64,000 nucleotides of DNA from Sisyra terminalis (taxonomy: Eukaryota; Arthropoda; Insecta; Neuroptera; Sisyridae): NCBI GenBank assembly GCA_958496175.1, contig OY292275.1:23785001-23849000 (forward strand), in the 5' to 3' direction. This document shows, piece by piece, positions 12,558-25,069 of this stretch (its first letter is position 1; every line of letters starts with the position of its first letter). Under the pieces are notes generated by a model. The model was given only the letters and a program-made list of their open reading frames with translations, was not told the origin of the DNA and ran no database searches. The position numbers and the translations under genes are program-made.

Positions 12558-13063
12558 CTTTATAAGAATATGTAAATTATTTTATTATTATTATTCGAAA
12601 TTAAAAAAAAAATATTTATCAAAAACCATCCTGACAAAAAAGTGTTAAAGGAAAAAAAATTACCTAATAAAACTTTTAATTTTTATTTACGTAATCATTA
12701 TGATTTCATTGTACTATTGTAATACATATTGTAATTACATTACAATTAATGTAATTTTCATTCAACGGTATTATTCATTCAAATTGTTTTTGTTTTTGTT
12801 TGTTAAGCACTTGAAATATTAAACTATTAAATAGCTTTTTATATATCTAAGATTGAACAATCTTAGTTGAATCTAATTTTAGTATTGGAAACACATAAAA
12901 TGTATAAGATAGAACAATTATTCTCAAAAAAAAAAGAATAATATCATTGATTGAAATAACTCATTAATTAATTATCAGGAATATAAAAATCTACGTCAAG
13001 TTTTTTCGAACAAGCCAGATTTTGAATGAATTTTTATTTCTGTTTTTTTTTCTATTATTATAA

Positions 13064-13430
13064 AGAGGAAAGATTTGATTGTTTGTTTGCTTTGAAAAGT
13101 CTCCGAAACTACTTGACCGATTTGAAAAATTCTTTCACTGTTGGCAAGCTACACTATTTCCGGAGAACATAGGCTATATTAAATTTTCAAAAAAGTGAGG
13201 GATCCATACTAAAACTCCAATAATGTAACTGAAGGTCTGAAAAAATTACCAAAAAACATTTTTTTATCGCGTGCGCTGCGAAAACTATTGATTATAGAAC
13301 AAAATAATGTAGTACGATTTTGCAGAACATATCATTATCTACAAAAAATAGACCGACAGCTTATGTCTAACTATTATAGTTGTGTCACAATAAGTGTTTT
13401 TTCATTTTAAAAATATATATAAATGCCACC
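13064..13430. repeat. Arthropod dispersed repeat, possibly Helitron-related
   Basis: Contains TCCGAAACTACTTGACCGAT followed by GAAAAATTCTTTCACTGTTG and AACATAGGCTATA. This phrase order is common in dispersed arthropod repeats, often assigned to Helitron-like elements. Class and ends are uncertain. Confidence 0.4.
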
Positions 13431-14553
13431 GCTATAAAAGCTCTTTTATTTAGACTTTGGAATTAATCCTTATCAAAATAAATGGCTTCATATTTAAGTT
13501 TGCTTCAATATCATTATATAACTTTTTTAGTTATTCAATTTGAACATTCCATTCGAAAGATATCACAAGTTTAAAAATGTAAGTTATTTGAAAAATGTCG
13601 CATGGTCACCCCATTTTACTTATAATTAAGACCAACTTTTATTGAACTTGGCGATATTTTTTATTTATATATAGATGCTGATTGATTTACAGATTATTTG
13701 GTTTACGGTAGGTATACCTACCGTTGCTATACGCAATAGACATACTCTTTAGATATTTATAAATATTTTTTGAAAATTAATTGATTATTACATAGAACAA
13801 TTTTATTCTTTGCAACAGTTTACTAAATGTGTCTTTTTAAAGTTGACAAAATAGGGTTTTTAAATATGATTATGTTTTTCGTAAAAGAAATAAGAAAAAT
13901 AAAATTTTGCATGTACCACTACAAATGGCAAATTTGAAAAGAAAACATAATCTACACCTACCTTAATAAACCTTATTATAAGTAACCTTATATATATATT
14001 TTTAAATTATTCTTTATTTTTTGAAAATTATAACTTATAAATAATATGAGTTAAGTAATTATATATAAAAGTTTTTATTTTTGTTGCAACAAAAAATTGT
14101 TTATATAATTGTTTTTGTTAGTTAATATAAAACATTTTAATATAAATTAAAACATCATGTATTTTTCTGATGCAGGTCGAATAGGAAAATAGGTGAGTAA
14201 ATACTCATCCTATATTTTCTGTGGTATAAAAATCAAATTATCTATTTTTCTGATACTTTGCGGAAAATTAAAACTATTTTCCGAGACGAATACTTAAGTA
14301 AAAAGTAAAATTTTGGAAACAAAATTTACAGAAATCTATAATCTATACAGTTTAAAAGAACTATTAAACTAAATTGACTAATGGATATAATAAATTCTTT
14401 CATCAAACTCAATAAACCATGGTTCTTTATAAAATATTTTAGACTTTATTTAACAAAAACTTTAATAAAATTTCATATGCTCCTTCAATTTCCTTGAATT
14501 TTTAGCTGAACTGTAAAGGTGATTTGCCTTTTACTCTTTATAAAACTATAAGG

Positions 14554-14722
14554 AGCTTATTGGTGGCCGAGTGTGACCGCTCCAAAACTAGTAGGTCTTA
14601 GGTTCGAATCTCGTAACGAGCAAATTTTCAATATTTCTCTAAATATGGATTTTTGTGAACCCTAGAATCGCTAAAGATCTTGGTTGTTTTAAAGCGACGG
14701 AAAATAACAATCAAATAAATAA
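14554..14722 (+). mobile_element. tRNA-derived SINE
   Basis: The head GAGCTTATTGGTGGCCGAGT carries an A-box-like TGGCCGAGTG, and the B box GGTTCGAATCT is at 14601-14611, as in tRNA-Leu/Ser-type genes. A conserved tRNA-unrelated body (CCCTAGAATCGCTAAAGATC, AAAGCGACGG) and an A-rich end follow. Compared with 48636, bases of GGTCAAGG are missing after box A. It is not a functional tRNA because the anticodon arm and acceptor pairing are lost. Confidence 0.85.
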
Positions 14723-15247
14723 CAACTTTACGGAAATAAAGAATGCGAACTAAGAACCACAATTTTATAATAAAAAGTTACTCAAATAAAAAAATTAACT
14801 TTGTATTTTGATTAATGAAATATTTTTAATTAGCAAATAACAATCTTCTTTTTCGGTTAGCTATTGAACCTCTAAAGAGAGCACATATAAAATTAAAATT
14901 CTTCATTTAATTCTCGATGAACTTATCGTTCCTATTAAAAATTTATTTCACTCAATTATTCGATAACGATTTCTAATGTTTGCCCTTTTCAAAATACTAG
15001 ACAATCCTGTCTTATAAAAAACGGTTGATTTGCTTGCGCGTTAATAGTTCTATGTAAATTATTTAATTTAAAAGTAAAATACGATTACTTCTTTAACGTT
15101 ATTTTCAAAATGTTTTCGCGAAGTACAGTCTTGGTATACTTCCTATTAAAAATCTCATTTACTATAGTTGGTAGATAGTAATATAATATAACAATATAAA
15201 AATTATAATAACATGTCTTTTCAACATATTAAATTATTCTTTTTCAG

Positions 15248-17473
15248 AAAGTTTGACTTGTGAGGAAATCAAAGAAACTAAAGGTGGTCCTGCGTCGATC
15301 GCAATTTCGATATTACAAGAAATGACCACCAATGAAGTAGATTTATGTTTAACGGATTTGGGAAAGGACCGGTTACAAGTTGATCAAGGAGTGGTTCTCT
15401 GGAATATTTTTAAAAAAGTCCGTTGAATACGTTGTTTGATGTTCGTTCAATTATTATATATTACTTATATATTTTTTTAAGAATTATGAAAGTCTTGATG
15501 AAGTTCCTGTTGAAAAGTTACGAACTCTTGGATGGATTAGCATTGGTATTACAGTTGATGAAATACGCAACATAACGTTTGATGACAGTGATATAATTCA
15601 AGCCTTCGGTATTTATCACGCACTAACACAAAATCAAGTAAAAAAATATTTTCTGAATAAATATGTTCCCGCTTTTCCTCCCATTTTTCATAGTGGAAAA
15701 ATCGAACAACTCCTTCCTAAGTTTCTGATACTTTAGAATTCTTGTACTAAATACCCAATTCGAATTTTGACCAAACCTTTCATGCGTCCAAATGAAATAC
15801 TTGAACGGCAATGTGTGGTATGAAAGCCGTCTGGTCGGATTCAAAAATTACGTTCTAGATTCCTACTGTAGTTGTTATTCTTATCTGCTTCACTTACCGC
15901 AGCTTTTTTGTCAAACATTCCGAAGTAAGCTAATAAGATCAAAATTCCTTAGGGAAGTGCACTTGATTCCATCTTATACCTATGGAACGTCTTCAAAATC
16001 CCTACTCATCTACAATGCTAGTCGCTCAAGACACTGTCTTTGATATAATGAGCCACTCCATTTTTCCTATTCCAAAAACTCTCTAAGCTCTAGAGTTGTG
16101 GTTCTTAACCGGGGTTCGTTCGAACCTCAAGGGTTCGATGAGTCAGTCTCGCAGGTTTGACGGTGGTCAAGAAACATCCCCGACTCATATGACCTATGTA
16201 TAAATATATTTGAAAAAGTTAATATTTATTTATTCAACTAAAAGGAGTTCAGTGAATGCACATATGAAGCTCATAGAGGCCAGTGCCTCTAACAAGGTTA
16301 AGAACCACGATTCTAGAGTCTAACTTAGACAAATAGGTGAGGGACGTGAGGTGAGCCAGTTCTTTCGCTAAAAATATTTGACGTATCTACGATTTTTTTT
16401 CTCGATTTTATCCTATATTATATTATCATCAACTTTTTTTACACACCTGTGTTTAATAAATAATTCGACGAAAAATCTAATATGGATCCATCGGGCTATC
16501 AAAAAATATCATTAACTCGTTTTTGCGCTCATAAGCTTATTTGTGTAAAACGAATTAATAACGATACTACCCAATAGGGATAAATAGTCAAAAGCATATA
16601 AATATAAAATCTTTAAAACTGAACTCCTTTACCGGAAGATCATATAAAGATTCACAACCAAAATTCCTTATCATTCCTTCGTTTCCAAATATTTCGTACT
16701 TCTTAATTCTCAGTCAACCCATGATATGAAATCAAATTGAAAACTTTCCAAATAATTTGTACTTCTGAATTTGCCAACAGTTGAATGCCTTAGCTGTTCA
16801 GTTTTACGAACATAGTAATAAAACACCGGAAGATTTTACATACTATGATTTGATTAATTTACGACAAATTCTGTGTGGTTTCAACAGGACAGATATTGAA
16901 AGAATTCACCCTGAAGCTTATAAGTAATTATAATTAAATACATAAGATAATACATTAGTAAGAATTTTATTTAATTTTTATAATCGTTTTCAGAGAAGCA
17001 GCTGGTATAATCGGAACTTTAAAAGATTGTCCTGTAGATATTTTGTCAGCGTTTGCTAATCTTGCCATGTCGAATAAAGCTTTTGGTCCCATAGAAACAT
17101 GGACTGTAAGTCAAGTAAGTTATAATTAATTCAATAGTTTTCCAAACCTTTTTGTGCTACGTCCCATTTACACTTTCTAAAATTCTTAGGTTGTTTCAAT
17201 AAATATTTCATTTTAAGTAGCTACTGCAAGTTGCTATACGATTAACTTAAAACCCGTACTAGCTCTCTTGGTTACCAATTTGCCCTTCCGTGGGGTGTAG
17301 ATTACATTAAAAAACATTGATTTAAGATAATAATGAAGAGTATTGTATTATCGTTTTAGGTTTTGCTGATTGGAAATTTAATGGATGGATTAACCGAAGT
17401 TCAAAAATCGATGTTATCAAACGATGTTCAAAAAGCCTTAGCTGAAAAATCAAAAAATGGATTAAATGAATAG
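15248..17473 (+). CDS. Helical-repeat protein, mesothelin/stereocilin/otoancorin-like (C-terminal exons)
   Basis: Five exons with consistent phases: 15248-15417, 15482-15637, 16781-16923, 16994-17114 and 17360-17473 (TAG). Together they code for 233 residues. The first listed exon begins in phase 1, so at least one upstream exon exists. The protein is a run of short helices with repeated phrases such as LTCEEIK, ITVDEIRNITFDDSDI, FNRTDIERIHPEAY and VLLIGNLMDGLTEVQ. These resemble the superhelical repeats of the mesothelin/stereocilin/otoancorin group (known as extracellular, often membrane-attached). That match is from memory of the pattern only, with no decisive motif. No signal peptide or anchor is visible in these exons. 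The second exon uses the donor CAA/GTAAAA at 15638; the earlier GT at 15609 would break the frame. The 1.1 kb intron between exons 2 and 3 contains an hAT-type element. AATAAA lies at 17519-17524. It converges on the cytohesin gene. Confidence 0.8.
16096..16310. mobile_element. hAT-type MITE in an intron of the helical-repeat gene
   Basis: Inverted ends TTGTGGTTCTTAACC and GGTTAAGAACCACGA enclose 215 bases. Flanking octamers CTCTAGAG (16088-16095) and TTCTAGAG (16311-16318) form an 8-base target duplication with one mismatch, typical of hAT. A longer relative lies at 52565-53028. Confidence 0.75.
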
Positions 17474-18432
17474 TTATATTTTAGGGATTAATAAGAATTT
17501 TATTATCGAGTATGCACAAATAAATTCACTAATTAATATGATACAACTTAAATTGTCTTTTACAAACAATTTATATACATTTTTCTTTTATTTTAATACT
17601 TAATTGCAACCTTAGTTCTATTCATTTCAAAGAATTATATTGTATATTCGTTGTACTTATATTTACAAAAATTTAAGATCAAAAAAATCTCCGCTTCATG
17701 TGTGCATTGATAAGATGGGAAAAATATAATTTAAGCGTACGTATTCATTTATAAATTTCCATAAAGAAAATCACAAATATCCCATCATAAATTTCCACAC
17801 AAAAGCAATTTTTGCCTTCATCATATGCAAATATGTATATATATTCAATTTGTTTTTTAAATGTTGAATAATTTCTTTTTAAAATTTGTTAATAAAATTT
17901 AAATTTGAAAAAAAGATTACATTAAAAAATCAATAAAGAGATCAACAAGAAAAATATTAACAAATATACAAATTATTTAAAAACACACAGAAAATTAAAA
18001 TTGGATTGTTTCTATTATTAAGCAAATAATTTTTTGAGTTTCTTTTCCGAATTTAGTATGCTAATGGAAGGAACTTTTTCTGTCTTTTCAAATAATTTAA
18101 AATTGGATGGGGACAAATTGCGTTGGAATCATCTTATTCAAACTATTTCTTTAAATAAAAATTATGTACAAATTAATGCTATTTTCTTATTATTAATAGT
18201 ATGTATAGATAAAATAAATAAATAAAACTCTACGTTTTATATATGTATATATAAATTTGTAGCGTGAGGCTTTGGGGAGGAAGAATTTTATATATATATA
18301 TTTTAAAATCATCTATCAAAATAATAGAGAAAATTACATATTTTTCTTTTCTAAAAAAAATCCATAATTTAATGGACGATCAAATGATCGTATAATTGAT
18401 TGATTATTTTTATTTAAATTTTAAAATTGAGT
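17474..18432. other. Shared 3' region of two converging genes
   Basis: Holds the 3' end of the helical-repeat gene (AATAAA 17519-17524) and, from the right, the cytohesin 3' end (TTTATT, that is AATAAA on the minus strand, at 18409-18414). The 63-codon frame at 18034-18225 lacks support and is probably untranslated. Confidence 0.6.
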
Positions 18433-21400
18433 TCAACTTTTTGAATGGTGTATATTATTATGTTGGGCTTTCTTTTTTCGTTGAGCTAACATGTCGTAAA
18501 ATGGATTGTGACTAATCGAATGTTGTAAGCACGTCATCCACTCCGTTTTGTCTTCGGCTGTTGCAGCAGACATTCGATAAACTGTATGTTTGCCCTCCAC
18601 TACTTTTCCCTCAGAGTCTGTTTTACATGCTTTAATAAAATCGGCCCCGCCGCTTGCAAATAATTCAAAACAATGTGGTTTATGGCGATCAGTTGCTTCA
18701 CGTACCTAAAATTTAACGAAAAAAAAAATTAACATTTCTTTAAAAAAGGTTGGCTCAATGAAACGTACTGATATATTTTCTAAAGGAATAATTCCACGAG
18801 GTTCCTTATCGGTTGTATATTCAAAATAATATAAACATTTGTCGTTTAAAATGAACCATCTTCGTTTCCAACTCTTATATCGCCCACCCTGTTTCCATAG
18901 CCACCCTTCCTTATCCGGATTGAAAAACGTGTGCATCAAATCATTGCCGTCGTCTTCAGGAATTTTAAATGGTTCTGTTTTTATACTTTCATATAAACTC
19001 TGAAAAAATATGTATTTAAATAAAAAATAAAATAAACTGAAAATCATAAATTGTATTCATACAATTAATAACTCTTGTGGTAAATCGCCTCCATTATCGA
19101 TACCGCGATTCATCGATATGAACTGCTCGGGTGTTGGTTTATCCTTAACACTGGGATTGTGTAACGACGTGTTTAACATGATTATCGCAAATGATAATAC
19201 GTAACAGGTGTCCGTATTTGTGAAAATGTTCGGGTTCAATTGGCAATAACGTTGCGCAAAGCATTCCATCATTCGATCGATTTTCTGGGCTTCTCCCGGC
19301 AAACGAAAACTCCACAAAAATTGTCTGTAAGAAAAAATTTCAAAAATTAATTTTTATTTTTATTATTCTTTAAGAATTTTGTGTACATAATTCAAAAATA
19401 GCATTTTTTCATCCAAGTTATACAAATGTTTCCTACTTTTGATTAAAATAATTTTTTTGTAACAAACACCTTTAGTGACCAAAGGATTCTTAATCATTTG
19501 GAAGCAGAATATATAAAATAGAAAATCTTGCTAGTATAGTACTTAAATTTAAGTTAAATTGTTGTAACCATCATGATCAGTATGCCACTAATACATTTTT
19601 ACAATGATTATAATATATTTATTTAATTTAAATGCATCCATTACTTAAAAAAACATACATAGAATCTAATGCAAGTAAGGCAGTTAATAACGTTAATAAA
19701 ATGACTTAATGCAAATTCTCAGAGGACTAGGATCAAAATAAGTAGTTAAAACTAGATTTTTATTCGCTACCGAATAAAAATATCGTAATTTTCAAAATAT
19801 TCATAAGAACAACTACAATATTTTCTTAAAAATACATCAAATTATTAATGTAAGGCATTACTTCTTTAATTTTAATAAATTTGTCAAGTTGACCGATGTC
19901 AACACTGATATATCGCTCTGCCTAAAATATCTACTACTATTAGCTCCATGATCCGTAAAATCTTTCGTTAGGATTCCACAAGAAAAAAAGTTTGGGAAAC
20001 TGATCTAAGTGAATGTTAAAGTTTTAAGAAATATATAAATAGGTTTCATTTTACAATTGTATTTTTTCTAGAATACTAATATGAAATCAACATTTTCTAA
20101 ACACCAAAAAAAAGGATCTTTTTTTTAAATAAAAATTTTAAAAACTTTCTAGAACTCTGAAACATTAGTTCATTTTAGAGTTTATTGATTTGTTGAAACT
20201 TTTCCTCAAGATACATTTTTCTCAAATCAGAAGGAGACGAGCTATTAAAGAACCTTTCTCAATTTGCCAAAATAAGTATAATCAACTTCGGACTTGAAAA
20301 ATAAAGCATTTTTACCCCGACTTTTATAGAATCTTCTTGTTAAGATTTTTTTTTTTATTTTTAAACTGCACGTGTTTTGGCTGGACTGTAACGACTGTAA
20401 GATCAACATTCAACGTATTCAATTTGAACTTCTTTTAAAATCTAAAGCTTGTATTGATGAGGTATAGGCTCAACAATTAAGACATAAATTGTATTTTTTT
20501 ATAGTAATTTCTAAAAATAATCATAAAGGAAAAATATTACATAAAAATAAACTATGCTTTCAAGTACATACTTTTAAGAGCAACTCTAAATTATAAAATA
20601 AGTGGTTAATGAAGTATAATTGAAAATTTATCAGTTATAATTAAAATCATTTCGGGCCAGAACTTGATTCAGGTATTTGACTTGTTTATCTGTACACTTG
20701 GTGAATAAAGATTCTTAATTTAAACCCGTAGTAAATAAATACTGAATATTAATCTTTTTTTTTATTTGTCAGCTACGAGCAAAATTTCTAAATAAAAACT
20801 AGAAATAAATTATGAAACATCATAAAAAATACTAGTAATGTTGTAATTAACGTCTGTGACGTGTTAGTAGATTTGGGATTCAAAATTAAAAAAATATTTC
20901 TGTTAACTATATTGTAGATAGAGAAATAGTATTAGGAAGGGTTGAAAATCGCAAAGGATCTAAGGTAATATAAAGCAATGGTAAATAAATTTTTAAAAGA
21001 AAAAGAATTAAAAAGTTTTACTAATGAGCTAAAAATTCATCAAGTTAACATAATTTTTCTTTAATGAATATACTTTTGCAAAAGTCGACGTAATATAATT
21101 ACTAAAGTTATAATGAGGAAACTGTAGAATGAAAACTAGATTGGTCGTAAAAGTAAAACATATTCTCTGAGAACATAGATAAATTCCGACTAACGAATTT
21201 ATTTAAAAGTTGAATGAAATTTTTTGGGAAAAATTGTTTTTGATTTCCGAAGCCAGTTTGCTTTTAGTGGTGAAAAATAACCGTTTTTCCACTATTTTCT
21301 ATTTTATTGAAATATATTTACTGAAAATTTTTTCTTGAATCCTAATAATTCGTTAATTTTATGGGTAAATGTCAATAAGGATAAAAATCAACTTCTTGAA

Positions 21401-23603
21401 AACTACGCTTTTTATGGTGGACACAATTGCGGATGATCGGTGTTTCAGAAACAAAAAAATTTAGTTAGGGAATAAGCGTTCAATTTCGAACGTAAAGAGA
21501 AAAGAAGGCCGAGAGAATTGGAAAAGACTGTATTTTTATAGTTATATTAGGTTGGGGACTAAGTTTGTAGCGTTTTTATATTTTATTTTGTTTTACGATT
21601 TTTTGTTATTTGACAAAGTGTGTAGTATGCATTCGATAGAGCTCTTTTCGCTCTACAAAGCTGTGCGATTCATCTTTTAGAGCACTTTAATTTGTTAATA
21701 CTTTTGAGGCTTAGAAATGGAATATCGAGGACCATGGTACCATGGTTTTGGTGGGACTGGGAGGATATGTTGTACTGGAAAATGATCGAAAGGAATGCTG
21801 CCATCAATAAGGAGCTCTATATATATAGCCCATACAGATTATAGTTCAGCATAATTTATTGTTATCACAGTTGATTTTTGCTTAAATAAAAGTCTATAAT
21901 AAAAACGCTACAAACTTATTCCCCAACCAAAAATAGAAGAACCTAATAAAAGAAAACAAAGAAATTGACAAGGAAACTATTATGAGTTTGTGTAATAAAT
22001 GACGGTCTATCTGAAGTTATTTTTGTTTTTTTTTTTTGATTCTCAATTACCAATCATTCGTAATTCGAACATTAATATGAGAAAAAATCAATTAGTCAAG
22101 AAAAACTTGTATTTTGGTAAAAAGATATTTATTTATAATGAGCAAATGAGAGTCCGAAAACGATAAGAACGCCTATGAGTCGTCTGTGACGTCACAGTAC
22201 GCATCAATACGCGTATTGAAGCCGAGATATAAACAGATCATTGAGCGGTTACAATAGAAACAGTAATAATTTACAAGTTTTGGATATATTTGAAAAAATT
22301 TCGTAATGAAAAACATTTTTGTACCCTAAAAATTACTATCAATTTTTTCCCTTTGGAATAAAGAGTGTGTTGATTGTAAATTATTTAAATCATTAGCATA
22401 ATGTTTAAACAACCATTTTCTTTGTGTTTAAGTACATTAATGATAGGAAAATGTTCATGGGATTTTGAAGTTTCGTAAAGTGGCATCATTTTAATGATGG
22501 GTTAATAGGAGATCGTTTAAGGCATTATGAATTTAACGATTTTTTAATTTTTTTTTTAATTTCAGATCAATATTTCTTAAATTTTGTCAAGCAAAGTTAA
22601 TAATCAACATTTACATCATGTTTTGATATTAGTTTAGAATATTTTTAAAATATTTAAAATTAGTGTCCAGCGCAAGTCATAGTTTGTGAACAGTTGACTT
22701 TGGCAATATTTACAAAATTAACAAAATGAAATATACACATTTTTTCTTAAATATATTGAACATAATTTTTCATGCTAAAAGGTTGATTTCATTGGTTTGG
22801 TTTTTTGGGAAAAACTATGAAAAAAAAAAAACAGTTATTTCTACGGACAAAAACATAAGGACCCTTTAAGAAAATTAAGATTTATATATAAGTAAGAATT
22901 TATAGATAATATTTATAGCTCAGTAAAAAACGTAAAAAATATATACATAATATCTAGCATCTAGGAGAATATACCTAAGTGTGATAAATATAGAGGCTAA
23001 CTGAGTTTGTTTAACATATTTTTTTTAAATGACGTCTTTTGTCTTTAGAAGATAAGATAAGTACCAGCTTTCACCTTATTCTAATTTATTTCTTGAACTC
23101 AGAATCTTTACATTTTTCTTGAAAAAAGCTTTGTTCATCTTTGTATATCAAAAGCTCTTTCGAGATGTATAAAAAATAAAGCTCGATGTGTAAATAACAC
23201 CTGACATTTGACCCAGTTTACCGGTAGATATGTATATTTTTGTGTCAAAAACAAAAAAAATAAGGAATTACCTTAAGGCTTGAACTAGAATCAGATCAGT
23301 GAAATCATGAAGCTCGACAAAAGCTCGCAGCACATTTTCATTGAAGTCGTTCCGTTCGCCCAGGTAGTCTCCGATGGCTGTTTTGTTTAGGCCTTCGCCC
23401 TTGTGCAAAAACTGAGCGATGTCCTCGGGTGTTTGTTGCAATAAGCCTTTTTCCACTAAATATTCAATGCCTTTTTTCGGATCCATATTGAACTTTTTCC
23501 GTCCGATTGACATCATCTTTGCTTTATTGCTGTGCTTACTCTCGTCAGAGCAATCGAGTGATTCCATTTCCGAAACCACTTCGCCCAATTCATCTTTGAG
23601 TTG
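18433..23603 (-). CDS. step: Cytohesin / steppke Arf guanine-nucleotide exchange factor (Sec7 + PH exons)
   Basis: Cytohesins load GTP on Arf GTPases at the plasma membrane and act downstream of insulin/PI3K signalling. Coding exons on the minus strand: 23603-23272, 19324-19063, 18999-18769 and 18705-18433 (TGA). Phases agree throughout, giving 365 residues. The first exon starts [14 protein letters not shown], the end of the N-terminal coiled coil, and continues into Sec7 (from about residue 40). The Sec7 glutamic finger is in FRLPGEAQ, followed by [12 protein letters not shown]. The PH domain begins [20 protein letters not shown], includes the phosphoinositide-binding basic cluster, and continues across the last junction as [18 protein letters not shown]. 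The tail is basic (AQRKKK). The PH loop has two glycines, the form linked in mammals to selective PIP3 binding. Family members are about 400 residues, so one or more N-terminal exons precede 23603. Intron 19325-23271 carries a mariner relic. Confidence 0.96.
19325..23271 (-). other. step: Cytohesin intron (within the Sec7 coding region)
   Basis: A 3.9 kb intron with acceptor TTCTTACAG/A at 19325 and donor AG/GTAATT at 23271. It contains an hAT-like end at 19971-20003 (RC: GTTTCCCAAACTTTTTTTCT) and a decayed mariner at 21550-21928. No other coding sequence is seen. Confidence 0.85.
21550..21928 (+). mobile_element. Internally deleted mariner element with both terminal repeats
   Basis: Ends are GGTTGGGGACTAAGTTTGTA and, inverted, GGTTGGGGAATAAGTTTGTA, each continuing GCGTTTTTAT. 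Inside, one frame still reads [20 protein letters not shown], which corresponds to the mariner transposase WWDWKG...IHYELL region. The DDE core is otherwise deleted, so it cannot encode an active enzyme. Confidence 0.85.
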
Positions 23604-25069
23604 CTGCACATGAAACAAAACAAACAAAAAAAACGTTATGCATTTTTAATATATTTTTAAAATAACACGAAACGAACGAATGCAGTTTTAATTCTTTTTC
23701 ATTTTGCCACACGGTATGCAAAGAGGACACGAGAGTTTGATGGAATTTTGCCAAAAATTCCTCAACGGTCATATTAAATAATTATAATTAGAAAACGAAA
23801 TGCGAATTTCCAAATATTTTTTTTGTATTTATTTTTTATTTTCGTTTGTTGTTAACAAAAGATCCTAACAATTCCCATACAATATATATAATAATCATCT
23901 ATTATCTTGAAAAAACAACATTAAGATTGTCATTGTCTTTGAGAATAAATTTTTGTCCCTTTACGTTTGGTAAATATACTCGTTCATTATTTGCATGTTA
24001 ACATTACCACGTGGTTTAAAAGCGAATAAAATTTACTTAGTAAGGAGACCAAAATTACACCTTTTGGTTATTATTCACTTATTTTAAAACACTAAGCTTT
24101 CCACGAATAAGTTGAATTCATTAAATTAATGAGCGTCTTGTAAATTATATCGTTTGAAACATAAGCATAAAAATACGATGCAGACTTCAAAATTTAAATG
24201 CATATACATACCTAAACTAAATAAAAATTAGTTCTATCCATATTAAAATTTGAGAAATCTACCTGAGGTTATTTTTTGCTGCTTTATTTTCTCTTACTAA
24301 ATATTGGCAGAAAACATGTAAATAGTGCTTTGAAAAATTCGTCCGAAAAAAAACATTATTATTTCATAATTTAAAACCAAATAAGCAGTAAATAAGATCG
24401 TAATTTTCCTTTACTAATAAAATAAGTAATAAACACAATAAATTGATGAAGCAAGACCAGCAGCAACGTTTTGCATTGTTTACATTATTTTTATATATAT
24501 ACAAAATATAAAATTCGTTATGATTTTGAAATATTTGAAGGTTTTTGACAAAACAAGGTAAAATAAATTTGTTTATTTGAATCTCAATGAGCATTTTATT
24601 TTTAAACGAAATTTACGAGTAGAAGATCACAGATTTTAAATAAATTTAAGAAAATGATAGAAAAGATTAATTCGAGCTGTATTCTCTTTATAGTGAATAT
24701 ATTGATTTATTTGGAAACAACGAATAAATTGTTTAGAATGTCTTATTATGTATTTTAAATTATTACGATAGTGATAATGAAGACAAGAAAGAATATCATT
24801 AAATATAATTCGATATGATAGTATGTTTTAAAGAATACAAAAATGGTTTGTAATATTTAACAAGGACGAATATTAAAATGGAATAAATTTTTCATTAAGA
24901 GGACATACATAGGTAGTGTTTCCCTAAGGGGTAAAGTTCTACATAACTTGTCATTTGACAATAAGTTATGGTGATTTTATGCTGAAACATATAGTAGATA
25001 CTAGGATTTATGATTGAAATAAAAACTCATACACGATATTCATCCCTGCAAATAACTGTGAGTTGCATT

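Larger units (their letters stand above)
12558..15247. other. Region between P450 copy 2 and the helical-repeat gene
   Basis: Homology to the copy 1 flank ends near 13020. A Helitron-like or related repeat head is at 13064-13200, a 20-base perfect palindrome at 13705-13724, and a SINE at 14554-14722. An upstream exon of the next gene may hide here, but I could not identify one. Confidence 0.5.

Noticed and set aside
14554..14640. A functional tRNA gene at the SINE heads
   Set aside because: The A and B boxes are present but the acceptor stem, anticodon arm and spacing do not form a cloverleaf, and each head is joined to the same non-tRNA body.
18034..18225. 63-codon frame between two convergent genes
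   Set aside because: Lies in the shared 3' region, no homologous motif, composition typical of AT-rich noncoding sequence.
23681..23772. MTVEEFLAKFHQTLVSSLH frame just upstream of the Sec7 exon as the true cytohesin start
   Set aside because: Different frame from the Sec7 exon, no clear donor that would join in phase 0, and no resemblance to known cytohesin N-termini. Kept only as a possibility.
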